From the NCBI GenBank assembly GCA_003345545.1, contig PRDH01000039.1:62001-126000 (forward strand): DNA of 64,000 nucleotides. Reading direction: 5' to 3'. This document shows positions 51,544 to 60,254 of this stretch, piece after piece. Numbering within the stretch: the first letter of the stretch is position 1; every line of letters begins with the position of its first letter. The DNA is from Candidatus Thorarchaeota archaeon (GTDB taxonomy: Archaea; Asgardarchaeota; Thorarchaeia; Thorarchaeales; Thorarchaeaceae). Below the pieces are notes generated by a model. The model did not search any database and was not told the origin of the DNA. It saw nothing but the letters and a program-made list of their open reading frames with translations. Both the position numbers and the translations under genes were made by a program.

Positions 51544-53085
51544 GTGAGTGAGGATAAACTCCTCTTTGTAAGAGAGTCGTCCGGCCTCGTCAAGGAAGTG
51601 GGCACGGGCTTTGCTCTCCTCCTCCCAATAGCACTGACTTTGGGCCCATGGTTCCACTATTTTGGACCACAGGTTTCGACTTGGTATCCTGGTGCGCATC
51701 TTGTTCCGATGTATGCACTGGGTGCAGGAGCTGTCTTCTTTGAAGCCCTTGCGCTCATGTGTCTGATGCTCGCCATGCCAAGATCTGGAGCATCTTACCA
51801 CTTCACTGGAAGAGGTCTGAGCCCCATTTTTGGTGTCATGGAAGGTTGGAGAAGTGTAATCACGAACCCTGTCTTCAGGGGGACTGGAAGCTTTTTCGCA
51901 GTACAGATCTTTGCAGGTGGTCTTGCAGTCATTGGCGCCGCAACGGGCAATGCTGGCTTAGTCAGCTTTGCAGCGACCCTCAGCGGCGATATCATCTGGC
52001 TCTTCACCGCCGCAGTGCTGATGATCCTAGTCGGATTCGTCTTTGCCTACCTTAGTGTCAAATGGTTAGGCTGGTATGTAATCATTATTGGACTCGTCAA
52101 CATTTTGGCTCTGCTAGTAGCGGATCTTGTCATGCTTTCAACACCAATGTCTCAGGCGGTCTGGGAGAACTCGATGGGGCCTGGAACTTGGGCTCCCATA
52201 GCTGCCTTTAATCCAACTACGCCAGTAAACTATGTAGACTTCAACTTCGGTGCAGTAGGAGGCGCTCTCCTGATAACAGTTGGTGGAATGTGGCCATATC
52301 TCATCATGCCTGTAGCTGGTGAGGTTTCACAGCCCAGTAGAAACATTCCACTGAGCAATGTTGGTGGGTGGGCAGGTATTGCCTTCTTCTTCTTGCTCTC
52401 TGGTTTTGCTGTAGAGTCATCCATGGGAAACTATCTGTACGGTGTCAACATGGTTGGTGGTGTGTTCCCCGGTTTCGGCAACTATGCCGCAGTCATTCTT
52501 GGTGCCAACCCACTTGCTTGGTTCGTGATATTGTGTCCAATCTTTGCAAGTCTGGGCGACTCACCTAGCAACGCACTGTGGGTCACTCGACCAATGCACA
52601 GCATGGCCATGGACAGATTCTGCCCTGAAGCATTTGCTCGTGTCCATCCAAAATACCATGTACCGCACATCACGCTGTACTTCTGGTTGATCCTTTCGAT
52701 TGGTACAGTAGCATATGCTACATTCCTGCAGTCCTTCTATGGTACAGCTCTAGCCGGACTGATTGGAGTGGCGTATACATACGTCTTCATCAGATGGCAG
52801 ATGGCTTTGGCAGCAATTTCCCTACCGTACTACAGACCGACCCTATGGGAGCGGAGTGGAGGCTGGAAATTCCTTGGCATTCCACTGGTTTCTCTAGGTG
52901 GTATCGTTTCTGGTGCTGTGTTCTTCTGGGCAATCATTGCATACGTGCCGACGCTACCCTATGAGGTCGCGTTCACGATTGCCGTGTACGTGATAGGTCA
53001 GATCGCCTACATGTACTATGGAGCAAAGAACAAGGCTAAGGGCATTGAGATGTCCGCCATCTTTGGTCAACTCCCACCAGAGTAG
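51544..53085 (+). CDS. APC-family amino acid permease
   Basis: Cytoplasmic-membrane transporter of 513 residues, 12 helices. APC landmarks: residues 15-60 (VKEVGTGFALLLPIALTLGPW), the helix 3-4 region MPRSGASYHFTGRGLSPIFG with P-R-S-G-A, and VESSMGNYLYGVNMV plus SLGDSPSNALWVTRPMHSMAMD in the second half. Substrate is likely an amino acid or cyclic amide, given the DUF917 and racemase genes downstream, but this is inferred. GTG 51544 has AAGGAG 11 bases upstream. A strong hairpin terminator follows the stop. Confidence 0.85.
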   Translation: MSEDKLLFVRESSGLVKEVGTGFALLLPIALTLGPWFHYFGPQVSTWYPGAHLVPMYALGAGAVFFEALALMCLMLAMPRSGASYHFTGRGLSPIFGVMEGWRSVITNPVFRGTGSFFAVQIFAGGLAVIGAATGNAGLVSFAATLSGDIIWLFTAAVLMILVGFVFAYLSVKWLGWYVIIIGLVNILALLVADLVMLSTPMSQAVWENSMGPGTWAPIAAFNPTTPVNYVDFNFGAVGGALLITVGGMWPYLIMPVAGEVSQPSRNIPLSNVGGWAGIAFFFLLSGFAVESSMGNYLYGVNMVGGVFPGFGNYAAVILGANPLAWFVILCPIFASLGDSPSNALWVTRPMHSMAMDRFCPEAFARVHPKYHVPHITLYFWLILSIGTVAYATFLQSFYGTALAGLIGVAYTYVFIRWQMALAAISLPYYRPTLWERSGGWKFLGIPLVSLGGIVSGAVFFWAIIAYVPTLPYEVAFTIAVYVIGQIAYMYYGAKNKAKGIEMSAIFGQLPPE

Positions 53086-53099
53086 AATCTAGATTGTAT

Positions 53100-53122
53100 G
53101 AAGAGAGCCGCAAGCTCTCTTC
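53100..53122. terminator. Hairpin terminator after the permease gene
   Basis: GAAGAGAGC - CGCAA - GCTCTCTTC, a perfect nine-pair stem, followed by a T-rich tract (TTCCCTTTTCTTTTTC). Confidence 0.75.
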
Positions 53123-53181
53123 TTCCCTTTTCTTTTTCAGTCTGCAACTCACTAGAGCTCTTGAGGTCTAGATTTTATTTG

Positions 53182-54123
53182 CTATTCGTCTCTTGCGTCT
53201 TCTGGAAAGTCTGTGATGGGTGGGAACCTGTTTCTGCTGGCCTTACTTGCCAAGGGCTCCAGCTTATCCCATGTCCTGTGAAATCTCGACGGAAACGACC
53301 AAGGCCGAATGACAAGATACTCGCGAACATTCTCTGAAGAGCTGTACTCATCTAGAGCCTTCTTTGCCTCTCGAGTAAAAACATGCCGCTCGTCATCATT
53401 TAAGACCTGTTGCTCAAAAACATAGGCATCTTCTTTCCATATGTATTTGACCTGGACTTCGTCATTGTCTTCAACTATGCGATGCACAAGTCTCCAGGGC
53501 CAAAATGTAGACATCTGTTCAAGTTGTTCTCCCGCGCCATAGAAGTCAACTGACATTCCCTCTTTACAATAGACGTAGTCAGGACCGCGTTCTCTGAATT
53601 TCTTGTTTGGTTTGGCCATACGACCCTTTCTAACCCAGTCATAGAACTCCCCTCTTACTCTACTGTAGATCTCACAACGGTCAAGTATGTACTTCACAGC
53701 TGCAGCTGTTCCATGGTGTGCTAGTCCCCGAAGCGAGGGCCGATCGAGTCGCTTCTCAATCAATTCTCGGACAGCCTGGATGTCCTCAGTTGGAATTGTT
53801 GTCCAAATTGGGAAGACTGCTCTCCCAAAAGGTACCGTGTGTAGAAATACGATTCCGGCCGTTCCTATCGGTTCTAAGCCCTCAAGCAGTTCTTCATTGA
53901 CTGGCCAAGTGTTTCCATTCCTGCAATAATGGACCTCACTCACTTCGAAGGAAACCACTTCATCCCATTGCGCATCAAAAACCGCCTGGTACTTCTTCTT
54001 CTTCTTCTCGCGTGGAAGAATAAACCTAGCCTGAGTAGGATTGATCTGTATCTCTTGTCGTGCCTTGCTAAATGGGCAATTCCCAATGTATTCTGCATCA
54101 GGCAGTGTTTCTTCATCAGACAT
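53182..54123 (-). CDS. Uncharacterised protein (313 residues)
   Basis: Soluble-looking protein without a recognised domain. The N-terminal 60 residues (NPTQARFILPREKKKKKYQAVF) and 70-110 are beta-rich, residues about 115-170 are helical (DIQAVRELIEKRLDRPSLRGLAHHG), and the C-terminal part is mixed with many aromatics. No zinc motif or signal peptide. ATG 54123 has GGTGAATG upstream, so translation is well supported. It is divergent from the two-helix membrane protein gene, sharing a TTTAAGT-x2-ACTTAAA repeat in the promoter region. Confidence 0.45.
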   Translation of the reverse strand: MSDEETLPDAEYIGNCPFSKARQEIQINPTQARFILPREKKKKKYQAVFDAQWDEVVSFEVSEVHYCRNGNTWPVNEELLEGLEPIGTAGIVFLHTVPFGRAVFPIWTTIPTEDIQAVRELIEKRLDRPSLRGLAHHGTAAAVKYILDRCEIYSRVRGEFYDWVRKGRMAKPNKKFRERGPDYVYCKEGMSVDFYGAGEQLEQMSTFWPWRLVHRIVEDNDEVQVKYIWKEDAYVFEQQVLNDDERHVFTREAKKALDEYSSSENVREYLVIRPWSFPSRFHRTWDKLEPLASKASRNRFPPITDFPEDARDE

Positions 54124-54184
54124 GATACATTCACCTTTGTGAAGTCGCCCTAGTGTATTCTAGACATGGCTTGACTGGTCATTA

Positions 54185-54200
54185 TTTAAGTGTACTTAAA
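54185..54200. promoter_or_regulatory. Inverted repeat in a divergent promoter region
   Basis: TTTAAGT - GT - ACTTAAA, between the divergent genes at 54123 and 54282. It is a candidate shared TATA/operator element. Confidence 0.45.
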
Positions 54201-54281
54201 AGAGTTGGTTAATCTCTCTATAAGAAATCAAAAGGGTTAAAGGTGCGTGACCTTGTGCCTCCCTGAAGAGGTCTCCTCACG

Positions 54282-54983
54282 ATGAGCCAACGTACAAACC
54301 GAGAACGCGACTCCAAGACGTCTCTCGATGACTTTGAGTTTGATCCAACCGAGCTGGATTTGAAGAAAAGCAAGAGTCTGATTACGGTCTTTGACGGTTA
54401 TCGAATCCAAAGAACATATGACCTCAGGTTTGTAGACAAAGCGATAAACAAGGGTGAAATGCCAAAGTCATTCATTCGTCAGTGGGGGACCATCAGAGCG
54501 CTTCTGCACAAGCTAGCTGCAATTGGTCCTAAGGTGACTGGGGTAGAGTCATGGCTAAATCGGAAGCAATACTTTGCCTTTCTATCTTTAGCAACAATCA
54601 CCATAGCGGCTCCAGTGCTCCTTCTTACGTGGGTGTTTCGATGGGAAGCGCTTCAGGATATTGCAATGCCCTTGGCGCTGGTTGCTGTGGCTCTAATGTT
54701 CATCAATTTCCTATTATCATCGTGGTATAATCGAAAGGTTGCGTGGGCGATATACTACTACTTAGAGGATAATCCGAATTTGGTTGCCAAAGAACGAGCA
54801 ATTCTCAAAAAATGGGTTCAGAGTCTCATCCATCACACAGCAAGAGTGATGAGACAGAGCGGACTCGATCCTGATAAGAATTTGGTCAAGTTCTGGAACG
54901 ACGACTATGTAGGGATAGAGGTGCTCAAAGTACCTTCTGGATTAAGGAAGAACTACGTTGTGAAAGTCAAACTGACTGGTTAG
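54282..54983 (+). CDS. Membrane protein with a two-helix hairpin, unknown function
   Basis: Protein of 233 residues. The N-terminal about 105 residues are soluble and charged, then two strong membrane helices (FAFLSLATITIAAPVLLLTW and IAMPLALVAVALMFINFLL) and a basic soluble C-terminal domain (about 155-233) rich in His/Arg/Trp. The hairpin with large cytoplasmic ends recalls membrane anchor or sensor proteins, but no domain is recognised. ATG 54282 has GAGG upstream. No operon partner. Confidence 0.5.
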   Translation: MSQRTNRERDSKTSLDDFEFDPTELDLKKSKSLITVFDGYRIQRTYDLRFVDKAINKGEMPKSFIRQWGTIRALLHKLAAIGPKVTGVESWLNRKQYFAFLSLATITIAAPVLLLTWVFRWEALQDIAMPLALVAVALMFINFLLSSWYNRKVAWAIYYYLEDNPNLVAKERAILKKWVQSLIHHTARVMRQSGLDPDKNLVKFWNDDYVGIEVLKVPSGLRKNYVVKVKLTG

Positions 54984-55047
54984 TCTTGGCGTGCTCTATC
55001 CATTTGTCTTTTTCATGGCTGAGAAGCCTGTAGTTGGTTCTCAGCCA

Positions 55048-56163
55048 CTAGACTATCTTCTCAATGGGTCTATACTCGACGTCGAATCCGAAGTGCCGCG
55101 GGCCTAAAGCCTTCAAGCCCTCTGCCCCCCTGAAGATTGGTTCTGCCTTCATTCCAATGACGCTTACCTTATCGCCTTTCTTGATGTCCGTGTTAGTGAT
55201 GGGCTCGCCACTCTTGGCATTTATTATCTCTATGATATCTGGACTTGTTATCCAGGGTTTTTCATCAAGCCAGGTCATATGGTTCTCATTCTTGAACCAC
55301 ACCTTGAATTTCTTACTTGATTTGATACCAGAACCTGTGATCTCAGTTTCTCCCCACATATACCCCTCTCGATTCTCCCATGTCCTGCCTGTAACCTTCC
55401 CTCGGAAGAGTATCCACCCTCCAACATTCTCGACAATCTTGTCAGCAGGATCATCTCCTGATTCTCGACTCTCTCGAATCATCTTCCCCACGTTGTAGCT
55501 CTTTGTGAGGGTTCCTTTGATAATGGCATCATGAAAGTCTGCTCCCTTGACTGGAAAGGCAACATTGCCAAGACGACCCCATGCCACTTCACTCAAAGCC
55601 TTGGAGATTCGCTCGCCCATCTCGTAGTTGATGACGTTCTGTACGATGCTCTTATTTCCAAACCAGTCAATGAGAGCCATGGGCGCCATTGAGAAGCCCT
55701 TGACACAAACAGTGTTTTGGCATATCTCAGGTACCGCTCTTCCTGAATAGTCTCCATCAACACAGGGAATGCCATGTTTGACAGCAGCATCAATTGGCGC
55801 TGGCGTATTCACTCCACCCAGCTCAAAGGGAGCGACTGCTTTGAATTTGACGCCCATGAAATCCTCAAGTGCTGCCAAACCACTGGACAACTCCTTCTCA
55901 AAATAATCCCAGGGGTATCTCTTCCTTAAAGCTTCAATCTCGGGAGTAGGAGGTGCGATTGTCCCAGAATAGTATGGGCATGCAACCCAGTCACTATTTC
56001 TTACTGTATTCACATCAACGATTTCAATTGTCTGTCCTTTCTCGACATGAGGATATAGCATATTGAGACCAAGTTGTTTGGACCCACCGCCGCCAGTTCC
56101 AAAGAAGGTACATCCCGTTGTGAGGTCTTCCACATCAGTCCTTGTTTTTAATATGAGCGCCAT
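55048..56163 (-). CDS. DUF917 / S-methyl-thiohydantoin desulfurase-like protein (1)
   Basis: Protein of 371 residues of the DUF917 family (PF06032). N-terminal glycine-rich TFFGTGGGGSKQLG and the VAPFELGGVNTPAPIDAAVKHG region with DGDYSGRAVPEI are typical. The family is linked in the literature I recall to S-methyl thiohydantoin desulfuration and to hydantoinase-like rings; the actual substrate here is unknown. A second, divergent copy lies at 58313-59431, and an Asp/Glu racemase gene follows that. ATG 56163 is used; upstream promoter not resolved. Confidence 0.82.
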   Translation of the reverse strand: MALILKTRTDVEDLTTGCTFFGTGGGGSKQLGLNMLYPHVEKGQTIEIVDVNTVRNSDWVACPYYSGTIAPPTPEIEALRKRYPWDYFEKELSSGLAALEDFMGVKFKAVAPFELGGVNTPAPIDAAVKHGIPCVDGDYSGRAVPEICQNTVCVKGFSMAPMALIDWFGNKSIVQNVINYEMGERISKALSEVAWGRLGNVAFPVKGADFHDAIIKGTLTKSYNVGKMIRESRESGDDPADKIVENVGGWILFRGKVTGRTWENREGYMWGETEITGSGIKSSKKFKVWFKNENHMTWLDEKPWITSPDIIEIINAKSGEPITNTDIKKGDKVSVIGMKAEPIFRGAEGLKALGPRHFGFDVEYRPIEKIV

Positions 56164-56335
56164 TCTAAACAGTCCCTGTCAGATTTGTTAAATCTGGTTT
56201 AACCTAGCCAGTATATATTTCCAACGGATGGTGTCGAAATAGACATTTCACTCGTGCGGGTCATTCCTCCTACGAGAAAAAAAGAACATTGTGAGAGAAG
56301 AGGGAATCTTCACTCTTCTCTCTCAGATTTGAGAA

Positions 56336-57277
56336 TTATAGTTCGACGCGACCGGCCTGCACCTTTCCATCTTCAATAGTAATCAGGAATGCTTTCAGAA
56401 TACCTTCTCTGTATTCAGAACCAGGATTCACGCATAGCGTTTTGCCAAGGCTTCTGTAGCCAACGCTTTCGTGTATATGTCCGTGCATGCCCAACATAGG
56501 TTGGTACTTCTCAATCACGGCTCGCACTGACTTGCTTCCGACCGGACCAATAATCTCCTGTGCACCAGATTTCTTCACCTTGTGCTCTTCATCAAGCGAT
56601 GGTGCAGTATCAAGGCCAGAGTTGTACGGAGGGTCATGGAAGTTGCATATGACCTTCGAGTAGTCTTTTGTATCGAGGCGTGCAAATTCCTCTTCCAGTT
56701 TTCCAAGCAACTCATCATCAGGGCATTCTCTGGGTGTTTGCCAAGGAGTCTTACTTACCCATTCACAGCTAATCATGGGATATCCTCTTACGTCTATCAC
56801 TCTCTTCAAAGGGTATATGACCTTAGGATCTCTCTTGATCACATCATCAATAGCCCAACTATCATCGTTTCCAGGGTTCACCACAACCATCACGTCACCG
56901 GAAATCCTCTCGTTAGCCATTCTCATCCAGAGTTCGATTCGTTGAATCATCAATTCCTCGAAGAGCTTGGTGACTGCACCAGGAGTTTCGCGAAGCTTGG
57001 CGAATTCGTCAGCAGTCATAATCCTCGGGTAGTACCCCTCGTCCATAGTGAACTTGACGAAATGGTCTAAGTCCTTCTGCTTCTTGAATTCCTTTCTCTT
57101 TCCTTGAGGTGAGGCATACCACTTGTCCTCCTTCTCTTGGATTATGGGAACTATAGCTTTGCCAGTCAGGTCGCCGCACATCATGGCAACATCGGCCTTG
57201 AATACATTGGGCGCGCGACACATCTTCTCCCATGTCTGTTGGCTTCCGTGTGGATCAGCTGCTAAGAAGATTCTCAT
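56336..57277 (-). CDS. Metallophosphoesterase
   Basis: Calcineurin-like phosphoesterase of 313 residues with the full dinuclear site: LAADPHGS (D-x-H), CGDLTG (GD), NPGNDDSW (GND), ICNFHDPP (H) and GMHGHIHES (GHxH). Substrate may be a phosphodiester or phosphoprotein; family members are diverse. ATG 57277 (MRIFLAAD) has GAGGTAAC upstream and matches the fold's first strand; the longer frame to 57319 has an Arg-rich leader with no support. It is divergent from the nucleotidyltransferase-like gene. Confidence 0.85.
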   Translation of the reverse strand: MRIFLAADPHGSQQTWEKMCRAPNVFKADVAMMCGDLTGKAIVPIIQEKEDKWYASPQGKRKEFKKQKDLDHFVKFTMDEGYYPRIMTADEFAKLRETPGAVTKLFEELMIQRIELWMRMANERISGDVMVVVNPGNDDSWAIDDVIKRDPKVIYPLKRVIDVRGYPMISCEWVSKTPWQTPRECPDDELLGKLEEEFARLDTKDYSKVICNFHDPPYNSGLDTAPSLDEEHKVKKSGAQEIIGPVGSKSVRAVIEKYQPMLGMHGHIHESVGYRSLGKTLCVNPGSEYREGILKAFLITIEDGKVQAGRVEL

Positions 57278-57492
57278 CTTGTTACCTCGTCTCGTTCTCT
57301 CTGCTTGGAGTTCAAACACTCTTTGCTCAGATTGTTCTTTGCGTGTAAATCGGATTTAAAATCCTAATGGTACAACACAATTCGTACTTTAACTGGACTT
57401 ATAGAAAACGCAGTCAGGGCACAAGATATTAATGTCAACATGTTTCCGGGGTAATAGCAACTGAGTCCTCACAATTTGAGGTGACATGGTTA

Positions 57493-58293
57493 TTGACAGG
57501 TAAATATGACCCAATCAACGACGACTTCATGCAAGAAGCATTGAGAATCGAGAGAGCAGCCGCAGATAACGATATCCCTCTACGAATAATAGGGTGTCTT
57601 GCATTCAGACTAAAGAGCCCTGACTTCACAGATCTTCACATCAAGATGGGGCGGGAAGTCACAGATATCGACTTCATCTCTTATTTCAAATACCAGAGCA
57701 AGCTAGTGAAGCTGTTCAAAGATGAACTCGGTTACTATTGGGTACCCCCAGGCTTCGCTAGAGCAAGCAGTCTACGAGACCTTTTCATCGACCAACAGCG
57801 CAACAGGAAGATAGATGTTTTCTACGACCACTTGGATTTTAGCCACAATATTGATTTTACTAAGAAGAAGAGGCTCGAAGCTGATGAGCCAACAATTCCC
57901 TTGGCCGAGTTGTTCCTTGAAAAGACGCAAATCCTAGAAATCAATGCTAAAGATTTGAAGGATCTGGTAATCACTTTCTTGGCCCATGATATTAGTGATA
58001 CCTTCGATGACACGAACGTAAACGGTCGCTATATTGCAGATTTGCTCTCGGATGATTGGGGCTTCTACCATGATGCCACAGAGAACCTCAAGAAGCTCAT
58101 TGACTTTGTTCCAACAATCAACGAGCTCACACAAGAACAGAAAGACTTGGTCATTGAGCGTGCAAAGAAGATGGAAAAGATGATTGAGGACACACCAAAA
58201 ACCCGCGCGTGGAAGAACCGTGCTGCGGTTGGCACAAAGAAGCGTTGGTACAAGTTTGTGCATTCGATGGAAGGGACACGCTCAGCAGAATAA
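57493..58293 (+). CDS. Nucleotidyltransferase-fold protein (AbiEii-like, tentative)
   Basis: Protein of 266 residues. The polymerase-beta-type pattern is visible: PLRIIGCLAFRL (G-x-x-A), TDIDFISY (D-x-D position) and RKIDVFYDHLDF (third carboxylate), then helical AELFLEKTQILEINAKDLKDLVIT and a lysine-rich tail. This matches AbiEii/minimal-NTase proteins, often in toxin-antitoxin or defence systems, but no antitoxin partner is next to it. TTG 57493 has GAGGTGA eight bases upstream; GTG 57481 is also in frame. Confidence 0.5.
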   Translation: MTGKYDPINDDFMQEALRIERAAADNDIPLRIIGCLAFRLKSPDFTDLHIKMGREVTDIDFISYFKYQSKLVKLFKDELGYYWVPPGFARASSLRDLFIDQQRNRKIDVFYDHLDFSHNIDFTKKKRLEADEPTIPLAELFLEKTQILEINAKDLKDLVITFLAHDISDTFDDTNVNGRYIADLLSDDWGFYHDATENLKKLIDFVPTINELTQEQKDLVIERAKKMEKMIEDTPKTRAWKNRAAVGTKKRWYKFVHSMEGTRSAE

Positions 58294-58312
58294 AACGTCG
58301 AGGTGCATTGAA

Positions 58313-59431
58313 ATGAAGCTGACTAAAGAGAATGCATATGATATGCTAATCGGTGTCGGGATACTCGGCACGGGCGGCGGTGGCGACCCGGTGTCATTTG
58401 GCAAGCCTCTTGTTGATTGGGACTATCAAAGAGGTAGAACGTACGAGATTACTGACCCCACTCAAGTCAAGGACGATGCCTTTATTGTATGCGGAGGATA
58501 CATGGGTTCTGTCAATGTCTTCAAGTCTATTGGCGACATGTTGCAGAGCTGGGAGACTAGGTTTGAACTCCACGAGGCTATGAAGATCTCTGAGCGAATC
58601 ACAGGAAAGAAAGTGAACCATTTGGTTCCTTTTGAGCTCGGAGGAACAAATACAACCGTAATGCTGTCTCTAGCTGCTCGAGCCGGAATAACAACAGTCG
58701 ATGGTGATGGACTTGGTCGTTCTGCTCCTGAAACCCAGATGATCTCCTTTGTTGGCTATGGTATTGAGCTTTGCCCGATGCCGGTTGTTTCAAAGAATGG
58801 AAGCATCATCATTGTTGACAAGACCACGTCCCCCGCTCTTGCTGACGAAATCGGTCGTTTTGCAGTAGTACAAGATGGCGGTGTCGGGGCGAATAACCAC
58901 TACTACCAATCTGGCAAGCAGCTGAAGAAGGCAGTGATTCCTAATAGCATATCCAAGTCAATTGAACTAGGCAGTGCTATTCGTGACGCAAATGACAACA
59001 AGCGTAACCCAATCGATGCATTCTTGGATATAATGGGTGGGCGAGTTCTCACTCATGGCATCATCGAAGAAGTGAAGGGTGAAGACCGTGCAGGTCACTG
59101 GCATGTGCAGGTGCGAATCAAGCCAGAGGATCTCCGAGGTCGCTTTGAGCTTGTGGTCAAGAATGAGTATATGATGGCTCTCTGCGATGGCAAGCCTGTC
59201 GTGATGTTCCCGGACCTCATATGCATGCATGATCCGAAGACTGGTCGCGGTGTGATGAGTGCGAGTCTGAAGAAAGGACTCAAGGTTGTCGTAACAGCGG
59301 TTCCAGCGCATGAACGACTTCGCTATGCTGGTAATACTCCGATTGGCAAGAAGGCATTCTCTCCAGAACGCTACGGGCATCCCGAACTTGAGTATAAGCC
59401 CATGGAAGACATTATTGGGCGGCTTCACTAG
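58313..59431 (+). CDS. DUF917 / S-methyl-thiohydantoin desulfurase-like protein (2)
   Basis: Second DUF917-family protein, 372 residues. Opening YDMLIGVGILGTGGGGDPVSFGKPLV, LVPFELGGTNTTVMLSLAARAG and DGDGLGRSAPETQM align with copy 1 (FELGG, D-G-D-x-x-G-R), so the two are paralogs with the same conserved N-terminal motifs. ATG 58313 has GAGGTG eight bases upstream; the longer frame reaches into the previous gene. It is 58 bases upstream of the racemase gene, same direction, so a shared message and pathway are likely. Confidence 0.85.
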   Translation: MKLTKENAYDMLIGVGILGTGGGGDPVSFGKPLVDWDYQRGRTYEITDPTQVKDDAFIVCGGYMGSVNVFKSIGDMLQSWETRFELHEAMKISERITGKKVNHLVPFELGGTNTTVMLSLAARAGITTVDGDGLGRSAPETQMISFVGYGIELCPMPVVSKNGSIIIVDKTTSPALADEIGRFAVVQDGGVGANNHYYQSGKQLKKAVIPNSISKSIELGSAIRDANDNKRNPIDAFLDIMGGRVLTHGIIEEVKGEDRAGHWHVQVRIKPEDLRGRFELVVKNEYMMALCDGKPVVMFPDLICMHDPKTGRGVMSASLKKGLKVVVTAVPAHERLRYAGNTPIGKKAFSPERYGHPELEYKPMEDIIGRLH

Positions 59432-59489
59432 TTCTGTGAATTGCCATTGCGTCTTAATTTATGAGACATCATAGGAGTGGAGATACAAC

Positions 59490-60254
59490 GTGACAAGGCT
59501 AGCATTAATTGGTGCGACAGGTACCGACTGGTGGGTTGACCCCAAGAAGAAGTCCTTTGTTCTGTCCTTTGTTCCCAAAGGCAGCGAAATTGGAAACTTC
59601 ACGCCTCGATATGGTACTCACAGCGTTGAGTCACACGTTGACGAAGCCTACAACGCTCCTTTTATTCTTGAGCAGGTTGTGAGGGCGAATAGAGAAGGCT
59701 ATGATGTCATCGTCATTGATTGCGCATGTGATCCCATTCTTGACGCTGCAAGAGAGATTTCGAAGATTCCAGTAGTTGCTCCAAGAAACGCGTCTCTTCA
59801 CCTCGCGCTCACCCTAGGAACAAGGTTCGGAATCGTCACGGTGCAAGGAGACTCGCTGAAACGGTGCATGGAATCCGGGGTCAGAAGGGAGGGCCTTGAG
59901 TCATTCTGTGCAGGTGTTCGATATCTAAGTATGCCAGTTCTCGATGTTGCTAAACGTCCTCTTGAAGCTCAGAAGGAGCTTCTCTCCATGTGCAAGAAAC
60001 TTATCGAGGAGGATGGAGCCAACGTCATAGTTCTCGGCTGTACAGCCCTATCTCACGAAGTGGATTTGAAGCCAATAATGGCGAGGCTCGGAGTACCGGT
60101 AATTGATCCTTGGGTAGTAGCAGTGAAGACTGCCTTCATGCTTGTTGAAGCAGGACTTTCGCATAGCAGAGTGGCCTATCCTTCTCCTCCTCTGAAACAG
60201 GTCAACGAGGATCCTGTACTCAAGGGAGCGTTTGATAGTTATCTAAAGAAATAA
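59490..60254 (+). CDS. Asp/Glu/hydantoin racemase family protein
   Basis: Cofactor-independent racemase of 254 residues. The two catalytic cysteines are in IVIDCACDPILD and VLGCTALSHEVD, the pattern of aspartate/glutamate and hydantoin racemases (HyuE type). GTG 59490 has GGAG about 12 bases upstream. It follows a DUF917 gene directly, which supports racemisation of a hydantoin- or thiohydantoin-like ring or of the freed amino acid. It converges on the MFS gene with no gap. Confidence 0.82.
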   Translation: MTRLALIGATGTDWWVDPKKKSFVLSFVPKGSEIGNFTPRYGTHSVESHVDEAYNAPFILEQVVRANREGYDVIVIDCACDPILDAAREISKIPVVAPRNASLHLALTLGTRFGIVTVQGDSLKRCMESGVRREGLESFCAGVRYLSMPVLDVAKRPLEAQKELLSMCKKLIEEDGANVIVLGCTALSHEVDLKPIMARLGVPVIDPWVVAVKTAFMLVEAGLSHSRVAYPSPPLKQVNEDPVLKGAFDSYLKK

